Source: Chloroflexota bacterium (GTDB lineage Bacteria; Chloroflexota; Anaerolineae; B4-G1; SLSP01). Taken from it: a stretch of DNA of 13,150 nucleotides. Shown in pieces: positions 7,871 through 13,150 of the stretch (position 1 is the stretch's first letter; every line of letters begins with the position of its first letter). A program made the position numbers and the translations under genes. The notes under the pieces were generated by a model. The model saw only the letters and a list, made by a program, of their open reading frames with translations, made no database searches and was not told where the DNA came from. The stretch covers positions 1 through 13,150 of the forward strand of contig JAKJAE010000041.1 in NCBI GenBank assembly GCA_022707665.1, read 5' to 3'.

Positions 7871-8063
7871 CGGCGATTTTGCTTAGCTCCATCCGGGTCT
7901 CTTTGTTGAACGTCTGCGTCTCTGTTTTCTCCTATCCATTCGACGCATTGTACCGGGCAAGGGCTCATTGATTAGGTGATCACCGAATGACATTCGACGA
8001 TATGATTCGATATACGTCAAATCAGATATCCGTGCCATACTCGTCGGCGATAGCTCATCGACC
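7871..8063. other. Divergent intergenic region before the intact sialidase
   Basis: No coding sequence is recognised here. The left half (7871-7965) shows nothing clear. The right half is AT-richer and dense in symmetry, and is described under the operator entry. ATGACA (7987-7992) and TATACG (8011-8016), 18 bp apart, could be a weak promoter for the sialidase at 8075. Confidence 0.45.
7971..8013 (+). promoter_or_regulatory. Overlapping palindromes and 10-bp-phased repeats (candidate operator)
   Basis: GGTGATCACC (7975-7984) is a perfect palindrome that extends to an 18-bp element with a single mismatched pair (ATT...AAT arms, 7971-7988). It overlaps a second perfect inverted repeat, CGAATG-A-CATTCG (7984-7996). 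Next come two CGATAT copies (7998-8003 and 8008-8013) exactly one helical turn apart. The position, 60-100 bp before the intact sialidase, suits a repressor or activator site. The first palindrome resembles GntR-type operators in size and symmetry, but the regulator is not in view. Confidence 0.5.
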
Positions 8064-8068
8064 GGAGG
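8064..8068 (+). promoter_or_regulatory. Shine-Dalgarno GGAGG that favours the GTG start
   Basis: GGAGG abuts the ATG at 8069 with no spacer, which is too close for ribosome placement. The in-frame GTG at 8075 is 6 nt away, an ideal distance, so the protein most likely starts two codons later than the ATG would suggest. Confidence 0.65.
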
Positions 8069-8074
8069 ATGACT

Positions 8075-9148
8075 GTGAACGAACAGGCGCCAGCCAGAGT
8101 GTTGACCCTCCCGCCCCAACCAGGCAACCCGCGCAACAGCGAAGGCGACTTCGTGCAGCTTGACAGCGGCCGCTGGCTCTTCGTGTATACCCACTTCGAT
8201 GGGGGCGACGGCGACCACGCCTCAGCCCACCTGGCTGCGAGAATCTCGGATGACGACGGCGCGACTTGGTCACAAGATGATTGCATCGTGCTCCCTAACG
8301 AGGCAGCCATGAACGTGATGTCGGTCTCGCTCATGCGGCTCACCGATGGCCGCATCGCGCTCCTCTACCTGCGCAAGGAGTCCGTGACCGATTGCCGGCC
8401 CTACCTCCGCTACTCTGAGGACGAAGCCCGGACATGGAGCCAATCGGTCAAGGTGATCCCGGACGAGGATGCTGCCTACTACGTGGTCAACAACGATCGC
8501 TTGATCCAGTTGAAGACCGGGCGCCTGGTGGTTCCAGCGGCGCTGCACGAGGTACAGCACGATCCCCCTGCGTTCTCACCCTATGGACGCGCGCTCTGCT
8601 ATGTGTCGGACGATGGCGGCAGAACGTGGCAACGCGGGCGCGAGGCAGGGGTCAGACCGCGGGCGGACGGCGTGCCCGTGTTGGTGCAGGAACCCGGTGT
8701 CGTCGAGTTGCGCGATGGACGCCTGATGATGTTCTGCCGCACGGACGCGGGGAGTCAGTTTGTCGCCTGGTCCGTCGATGGGGGCGTGTCCTGGTCCGAG
8801 CTTGGCGGATCCCAGATCATCTCGCCGCTCTCACCTGCCTCGATGAAGCGCATCCCGTCGACCGGCGACCTCTTGCTTGCCTGGAACAACCATGCCGTCA
8901 TCAACGAGGCCTTGGCGGGCAGGCGCACGCCCCTCACCCTGGCACTATCGGACGATGAGGGCAAGCATTGGCACGACGTCCGAAACCTCGAGGAGAACCC
9001 CTATGGCTGGTACTGCTACACAGCGATTGCCTTCACCCCCGAACACATACTGCTCGCCTACTGCGCAGGCGACCGCCGAGAGAACAACGGACTCGCCGCC
9101 CTTCAGATCACTCGCGTCCCCCTGACCTGGCTCTACGAAGGCAGCTAA
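8075..9148 (+). CDS. Asp-box exo-alpha-sialidase-like glycoside hydrolase
   Basis: This intact six-bladed propeller-type enzyme has 357 residues from the GTG. Five Asp-box repeats (S-x-D-x-G-x-T-W) occur at about residues 58-65 (SDDDGATW), 114-121 (SEDEARTW), 178-185 (SDDGGRTW), 233-240 (SVDGGVSW) and 292-299 (SDDEGKHW). Candidate active-site residues are Arg20 (PRNSEGDF), Glu206 (QEPGVVELRDGRL), Arg222 (FCRTDAGSQ), Arg282/283 (GRRTPLT) and a Tyr in GWYCYTAIAF; this is inferred from sialidase architecture, not verified. No signal peptide is present, so it is probably cytoplasmic and may act on imported oligosaccharides. It is not a close paralogue of the broken sialidase on the other strand, which has different inter-box motifs. 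The stop at 9146-9148 lies 7 nt from the convergent SDR stop. Substrate (sialic acid, KDN or another sugar) cannot be told from sequence. Confidence 0.85.
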   Translation: MNEQAPARVLTLPPQPGNPRNSEGDFVQLDSGRWLFVYTHFDGGDGDHASAHLAARISDDDGATWSQDDCIVLPNEAAMNVMSVSLMRLTDGRIALLYLRKESVTDCRPYLRYSEDEARTWSQSVKVIPDEDAAYYVVNNDRLIQLKTGRLVVPAALHEVQHDPPAFSPYGRALCYVSDDGGRTWQRGREAGVRPRADGVPVLVQEPGVVELRDGRLMMFCRTDAGSQFVAWSVDGGVSWSELGGSQIISPLSPASMKRIPSTGDLLLAWNNHAVINEALAGRRTPLTLALSDDEGKHWHDVRNLEENPYGWYCYTAIAFTPEHILLAYCAGDRRENNGLAALQITRVPLTWLYEGS

Positions 9149-9155
9149 ACGCGTC

Positions 9156-10154
9156 CTACGTCGCAGGCAACGCGCCACGTTGGGCAGCGATCATCCGGTC
9201 CAGCAGGGCATTCCAGCTTTCGTCGATTGCCCGCCGGGCAGGGTCGCCGTCAAACCAGTCGACCATTTCCTGCGCGCCCTGCGCAAACGGGATCGTCGCT
9301 ACGAAGTCGGGTACCAGGCGCCTGATCTTTGTGTTGTCGAAGATCACACTGTGGGCCTTGTCACCCAGGAGGCTGGCGCCCCACTCCGCGTGATACGCGT
9401 TGATGACCTCCGACGGGACGTGAACCAGATCAGGGTTCGCCACTCCGGCAGCCCGCGCGATCATCCGGTAGATCTGGTTCCACGTGAGAACCTCGTCGGA
9501 TGTGATGTGGTACGCCTCGCCGGTGGCCCGTGGGTTACCCAACAGCCCGACAAGGCCCCTGGCAAAGTCGCGATGGTGCGTGAGCACCCAGAGCGACGTT
9601 CCATCACCGTGCACGACGACCGGTTCGCCCCGGCGCATGCGGTCGACGACCGTGTAACGCCCCCTGAACGGAAGTAACGTCCGGTCGTACGTGTGCGCCG
9701 GTCGCACGATCGTGACCGGGAAGCCCTCGTCACGGTAGGCCCGCATCAGCCGCTCCTCACACGCGATCTTGTCGCGTGAGTAGGCCCAATAGGGGTTGTG
9801 CAACGGCGTGGACTCGGTGATGGGCAGGCTCAGCACTGGCCGGTGATAGGCCGAGGCCGAGCTGATGAAGACATACTGCGCAGTTCGCCAGCGGAACAGC
9901 TCGAGGTCAACCTCCGCTTGGTCCGGGGTGTAGACCAGCCAGTTGACGACGACATCAAAGGTCAGACCCGAGAGCAGCTCACGCACGCTGGCGGGCTGCC
10001 GGATATCGCCGATCAGCACCTTTGCGCCCTCCGGCACCGGTCGCTGTGACGTTCTGCCCCTGTTGAGTAGAGTCAGATCGATGCCGCGTGCCACGGCAAG
10101 TTCCGCACTTGCTGAACTGATAACGCCGGTACCGCCGATAAACAGGACCTTCAT
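9156..10154 (-). CDS. NAD-dependent epimerase/dehydratase (extended or atypical SDR)
   Basis: This is a 332-residue Rossmann-fold protein. MKVLFIGGTGVISS carries the nucleotide-binding GGTGxxS (7-13), GDIRQP (49-54) is the usual acidic turn, SSASAY lies at 98-103, and the catalytic pair is YSRDK (Tyr125/Lys129). The C-terminal half has GDGTSLWVLTHHRDFARGLV and a GEAYHITSDEVLTWNQIY segment, typical of NAD-epimerase relatives close to the CSP41-like atypical SDRs. A nucleotide-sugar or free sugar-derivative substrate is likely but not determinable. The GGAGG Shine-Dalgarno (CCTCC at 10164-10168) lies 9 nt before the ATG. It follows the MFS remnant by 30 nt and is the last gene of the minus-strand cluster with the dehydratase and dehydrogenase, which argues for a role in the same sugar pathway. 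Confidence 0.85.
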   Translation of the reverse strand: MKVLFIGGTGVISSASAELAVARGIDLTLLNRGRTSQRPVPEGAKVLIGDIRQPASVRELLSGLTFDVVVNWLVYTPDQAEVDLELFRWRTAQYVFISSASAYHRPVLSLPITESTPLHNPYWAYSRDKIACEERLMRAYRDEGFPVTIVRPAHTYDRTLLPFRGRYTVVDRMRRGEPVVVHGDGTSLWVLTHHRDFARGLVGLLGNPRATGEAYHITSDEVLTWNQIYRMIARAAGVANPDLVHVPSEVINAYHAEWGASLLGDKAHSVIFDNTKIRRLVPDFVATIPFAQGAQEMVDWFDGDPARRAIDESWNALLDRMIAAQRGALPAT

Positions 10155-10184
10155 CGTTGCTGGCCTCCTGCAGAGAATCCCTCG

Positions 10185-10859
10185 CTAGCCGCTAGCCGCC
10201 GCGGCTTCCATCTCATCACCCAGCCTGAGCGGTCGCCAGGACATAGCAAATGCGCCCAGTGAGAAGAGCGCAGCGATGCTGCCGTAGACCCAGATGGGCA
10301 TACTCCCAAGCACAATACCGCCGATCAGAGGTCCCGCAATCTGGGCGAAGCTGTCAAACGAGGCCGATAGGCCCATTGCTGCACCCTGCTCCCACGGCTT
10401 CACCATGCAACTGAGGAAGCTGTTCAGGATGCCGCGGGAGCACGCCGCGCTGAAACTCACGAAGACCAGAACCAGGGCGAGTTGCAGCTGGTTCGTTACC
10501 GTCCCCAACAGCAGGTAGGTGGGCACGAAGAGGCCTAGCCCGATCAGCGACGAGAGGACGTGCGCTACGCCGATGTTGCTCATCTGCTCACTGCGCTTGC
10601 TCGGGGGCACCCCATCGCCCACGACCGCCTTGGCGAACCGGTCGCTCAGGGAGCCCCAGATGGGCCCCGAGAAGAAGCCGAAGAGTGCAGCGGTCGAAAG
10701 CAGCAGTCCGATCTGCCACGCTGGCGCTCCGAACTCCTGGCCAAAGAACGGCAGGAACGGAATCAGGATCGAGAACCCCAGGATGTCGACGAAGACGGCG
10801 ATCTACAGCGGCATGAGCGCCGGGAAATCGGACTCGAACAGGTTGAACCTGCCCTTCAT
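10185..10859 (-). pseudogene. MFS transporter with in-frame amber stop and internal deletion
   Basis: Starting at the ATG of 10857-10859, 1 nt after the dehydrogenase stop, the frame reads MKGRFNLFESDFPALMPL, then TAG (10803-10805), then IAVFVDILGFSILIPFLPFF. TM1 and TM2 follow, with the MFS loop WGSLSDRF. The frame then passes at once into PPSKRSEQMSNIGVAHVLSS and the last helices (GLSASFDSFAQIAGPLIGG and others). Only about six of the twelve helices remain, in about 225 codons instead of about 400, and the deletion keeps the frame. The family normally moves sugars, sugar acids or drugs, and the operon position suggests uptake of the pathway substrate. A shorter product from an internal start (for example near 10622) would be a non-standard half-transporter. 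I consider the gene dead. Confidence 0.8.
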
Positions 10860-10860
10860 C

Positions 10861-12444
10861 TCACACAACATCCCCCTGCGTCCACGTGCCGTCGATGAAG
10901 CGCCACATTTGCCCCGTCGGGTTCCGGTCCTGGAGCTCAGCAGGCAGCCGGTGCGCGCGCACCCGATCGTAGCTGTGGAGTGCCGCAAAGCGCAGCATCG
11001 CTGCCGGGATGCCCACAGCCGTAAAGCCAGGATGGCCGGTCGCCGGGAACGGTCCCCCGTGATTCATCGCCGGCGAGACCGCAACGCCGGTCGGCATCGC
11101 GTCGTTCAACAGCCGGCCCACCTTCGTACGCACAATAGGGGCTACCAGATCGTAGATTCCATCGTCGGCACCGCCTGAATGCGTGTAGAAGCTGCCAGTC
11201 AGGTTGCCCTCGAAGTGCCGGGCGATTTCCTGCATCTGGGCGGTATCGCGTGCGAAAACAATCAGCGACACCACGCCAAATGCCTCAGTCTGCAGTGCCT
11301 CCGGTTGGGCCAGGAACTGCTCGCCCGAGACGCGCAGGAGCGTGTTGGCGTAGCGGAACCCGGCGCCCTCGACCTCGCGACCGCCAACAATCAACTCCGC
11401 GCCAGCGGCGCACAACTGCTGCACGGCGTCGCCGACCGTCCACAGGCCACTGGAGCCCAGGAGCACCCCGGGAGGCGCCTCGAACCGCGCCGCAATTGCC
11501 TGTAGAAAGGCCTCGCTGCACTCGGAGGCCATGACTACGGTCAGTCCGGGCTTGGTGCAGAACTGTCCCGTACCCAGAGAACACGAAGCGAAGAGCTCAT
11601 CGGCGATGGCCTCGAGCCGCTCCTCCAGGGCTCCTGGCAGCACAAAGACCGGATTGACGGACGACATCTCCAGGTAGATCGGTTTCCCGGCTCGGTCAGC
11701 GGCCTCCTTGAGCTGCAGGCCTGCACTCCGGCTTCCCGTAAACCCGGTTGCCCCCACGAGCGGATGTGACACCAATCGTGTCCCAGACTCATGGTCGGTG
11801 CGGTAGATGAGCTGGACTAATGCCTCCGGCATACCTGTGGCCTGCACAGCCTCGAAAGCTGCCTCTGTCAACAGCTTTGTCGTGCCGGGATGCCCCGTGT
11901 TGGCTTTGGCGATGATCGGATTCCCGGCAGCCAGAGCCGCCGCGGCATCTCCACCGGAGACGGAGTTGAACGCAAAGGGGAAGTTGTTCGGCCCAAAGAC
12001 GACCACAGGTCCCCCAAGTGGTCCAAGCACGGATCGCAGCCCTCGCCGTGTATCGATCGTCGCGTGGCACCAGGAACGCTCGCGGGTCGCCGCGGCGGCC
12101 TGACGAAGCTGGTCCGTGGTCCGCGGCAACTCCGATGATCGCAGCCGTGGCTCGATCGCGAGTCCCGTCTCGAGATACCCAAGGCTGACGATCGCTTCGG
12201 TGCGCGCCTCGATGGCATCAGCGAACACCTCCAGAAATCGCGCCCGTGCCTCTGGCGCGATGTCGCGCAGCGCCTCCGCCGCGGTCGCCCCGGCGACCAA
12301 CGCCTCTTCCACTTCCTTCCAGGGCGACACTGGATACACGTCCGGTAGTGGCATCCTCGTCATCGGGTTGACAGCCGTGAAGGTCTTTGTGGTGCCGGCG
12401 GACGTGCGCCAGGCACCGGCGATCAAAACAGGTTGGTATGACAT
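10861..12444 (-). CDS. Alpha-ketoglutarate semialdehyde (2,5-dioxovalerate) dehydrogenase, NAD(P)+
   Basis: This 527-residue ALDH-superfamily enzyme has the catalytic Cys296 in SLGTGQFCTKPG, the general base Glu259 in YLEMSSVNPVFVLPG, Asn154 in FGPNNFPFAFN, Lys180 for the cofactor and Glu387 in TEAFG. The sequence around GPLGGPVVVFGPNNFPFAFN, VNPVFVLPGALEER and GQFCTKPGL is characteristic of the alpha-ketoglutarate semialdehyde dehydrogenase subgroup, which makes alpha-ketoglutarate as the last step of the Weimberg and related pathways; length fits. The start is secured by AAGGAGG (CCTCCTT on plus, 12450-12456), 5 nt away. It lies 44 nt behind a dehydratase likely to make its substrate and 1 nt before the MFS remnant, implying one transcript. 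Substrate is inferred from family and context. Confidence 0.88.
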   Translation of the reverse strand: MSYQPVLIAGAWRTSAGTTKTFTAVNPMTRMPLPDVYPVSPWKEVEEALVAGATAAEALRDIAPEARARFLEVFADAIEARTEAIVSLGYLETGLAIEPRLRSSELPRTTDQLRQAAAATRERSWCHATIDTRRGLRSVLGPLGGPVVVFGPNNFPFAFNSVSGGDAAAALAAGNPIIAKANTGHPGTTKLLTEAAFEAVQATGMPEALVQLIYRTDHESGTRLVSHPLVGATGFTGSRSAGLQLKEAADRAGKPIYLEMSSVNPVFVLPGALEERLEAIADELFASCSLGTGQFCTKPGLTVVMASECSEAFLQAIAARFEAPPGVLLGSSGLWTVGDAVQQLCAAGAELIVGGREVEGAGFRYANTLLRVSGEQFLAQPEALQTEAFGVVSLIVFARDTAQMQEIARHFEGNLTGSFYTHSGGADDGIYDLVAPIVRTKVGRLLNDAMPTGVAVSPAMNHGGPFPATGHPGFTAVGIPAAMLRFAALHSYDRVRAHRLPAELQDRNPTGQMWRFIDGTWTQGDVV

Positions 12445-12449
12445 CTATG

Positions 12450-12456
12450 CCTCCTT
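12450..12456 (-). promoter_or_regulatory. Consensus Shine-Dalgarno of the aldehyde dehydrogenase
   Basis: AAGGAGG on the minus strand, 5 nt before the ATG, is the strongest ribosome site in the cluster and fixes the start at 12444. Confidence 0.75.
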
Positions 12457-12466
12457 AAGAGCACGC

Positions 12467-12486
12467 ACTGCGGGAATTGCCGCAGT
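12467..12486 (-). other. Small intercistronic hairpin
   Basis: ACTGCGG and CCGCAGT (12467-12473 / 12480-12486) form a perfect 7-bp stem with a 6-nt loop between the dehydratase stop and the dehydrogenase Shine-Dalgarno. There is no U-tract, so it looks like an mRNA-processing or stabilising stem rather than a terminator. Confidence 0.4.
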
Positions 12487-12488
12487 TC

Positions 12489-13150
12489 CTACGCTACAAC
12501 ATTCTCCAACTCAAGCACCCCCACCCCCACGCGCACGACATCGCCTGGCGTAAGCGTGAAGTCGTCGCCGGGGACGATGCCTGTGCCTGTCATCAGGAAT
12601 GCGCCCTTGGGGAAAAGGAGCTCGCGGAAAAGGTAACTCACCAGTTCTTCAAAGCCTCGCTTCATCTGCGACGTGCGGGTCTCCCCGGAGAACACGAGCA
12701 CGCCCCCGCGCAGGATCGCGAGAGAGATCGACAAGTCCCGCATCTCATCAACGGGATCGAGGTGAATACCTGGTCCCAGGGCGCAGGAACCTTCGTAGAC
12801 CTTGGCCTGCGGCAAGTAGAGGGGGTTCGCACCCTCGATACTGCGCGACGAGACGTCGTTGCCCGCCACGTAGCCCACGATCTCCTGGTGGCAATTGATG
12901 ACAAGGGTAAGCTCAGGCTCGGGCACGTCCCAGGTGCTGTCAGGGCGGACGCGGATTGGGTCCTGTGGCCCTCGCACCCGCCACCCCACAGCTTTCATAA
13001 ACAGCTCAGGGCGCTCGGCGAGGTAGACCCGCGCATAGATATCGCCGGTCTCCGATTCAGCCTGCCGCGCGTCACGGCTCCGCAGATAGGTTACCCCGCT
13101 CGCCCAGACTTCCTGACTTGCCTCGATCGGTGCCAGCAACCGCCCCGTGG
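12489..13150 (-). CDS. FAH-family 2-keto-3-deoxy-pentonate dehydratase-like protein (5' end outside window)
   Basis: The frame is open to the window edge, so about 220 C-terminal residues are visible; the family has about 280-300. [38 protein letters not shown], then [10 protein letters not shown] and [15 protein letters not shown] followed by [12 protein letters not shown] are FAH-fold signatures; the two Glu of EPEL and the Asp of GND are the likely Mg-binding residues. The ERPELFMKA and [10 protein letters not shown] style matches the 2-dehydro-3-deoxy-D-arabinonate dehydratase subgroup, which makes alpha-ketoglutarate semialdehyde. The gene just downstream is the matching semialdehyde dehydrogenase, which supports this strongly. 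Alternatives are another acylpyruvase or a deoxy-sugar-acid hydrolase of the same fold. It ends in TAG at 12489-12491. Confidence 0.83.
   Translation of the reverse strand, partial: TGRLLAPIEASQEVWASGVTYLRSRDARQAESETGDIYARVYLAERPELFMKAVGWRVRGPQDPIRVRPDSTWDVPEPELTLVINCHQEIVGYVAGNDVSSRSIEGANPLYLPQAKVYEGSCALGPGIHLDPVDEMRDLSISLAILRGGVLVFSGETRTSQMKRGFEELVSYLFRELLFPKGAFLMTGTGIVPGDDFTLTPGDVVRVGVGVLELENVVA

Noticed and set aside
10803..10805. TAG inside the MFS gene as recoding (pyrrolysine or suppressed amber)
   Set aside because: TAG ends several other genes here (glycosyltransferase, SDR, dehydratase), and the gene also carries a large deletion, so a nonsense mutation is simpler.
10519..11178. 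A 219-residue plus-strand frame overlapping the MFS and ALDH genes
   Set aside because: The composition is Arg/Pro-rich and domain-free, and it is antisense to recognisable proteins.
1..13150. CRISPR array, tRNA or rRNA genes, insertion sequence or phage module
   Set aside because: I saw no regular spaced repeats, no cloverleaf or rRNA motifs, and no transposase, integrase or terminal inverted repeats.

Overview
The window is GC-rich bacterial DNA. An RNase J, a GT39-type membrane glycosyltransferase with a C-terminal beta-sandwich, and a mix of Asp-box sialidases, a UroD-like methyltransferase-fold protein and sugar-acid oxidation genes together suggest an environmental Chloroflexota-like genome. 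That assignment is inference from gene style; no rRNA, tRNA or CRISPR array is visible.

Left part (1-5664): the 3' portion of a zinc metallopeptidase (HExxH) broken by one frameshift, then a GT39-family membrane glycosyltransferase, then on the opposite strand a remnant of an ABC transporter ATPase that has lost its membrane domain and Walker A. A good sigma-70-type promoter and a leader of about 230 nt precede an intact ribonuclease J gene, which ends at a perfect 14-bp hairpin.

Middle part (5699-9148): an intact UroD-superfamily protein with an excellent ribosome binding site; a short low-complexity stretch; then on the minus strand a fused block of two wrecked genes, an AAC(3)-family acetyltransferase missing its catalytic centre and an Asp-box sialidase missing its N-terminus and carrying two single-base deletions. 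A palindrome-rich intergenic region separates this block from an intact, divergently oriented sialidase.

Right part (9156-13150), all minus strand, transcribed right to left: a fumarylacetoacetate-hydrolase-fold dehydratase (cut by the window edge), an alpha-ketoglutarate semialdehyde dehydrogenase-type aldehyde dehydrogenase, an MFS transporter broken by an in-frame TAG and a large in-frame deletion, and an intact NAD-dependent epimerase-like SDR. The first two genes fit the last two steps of the Weimberg route, which turns pentonate-derived 2-keto-3-deoxy-pentonate into alpha-ketoglutarate. The linked transporter and SDR look like partners in the same sugar or sugar-acid catabolic operon.

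The most unusual property of the window is gene decay: five of twelve recognisable genes are broken, four of them by losses too large to be sequencing error, while the long genes between them are intact. I did not find a convincing undescribed system. The best leads are the decayed chimeric block, the operator-like palindromes before the intact sialidase, and the Weimberg-type operon with a crippled transporter.
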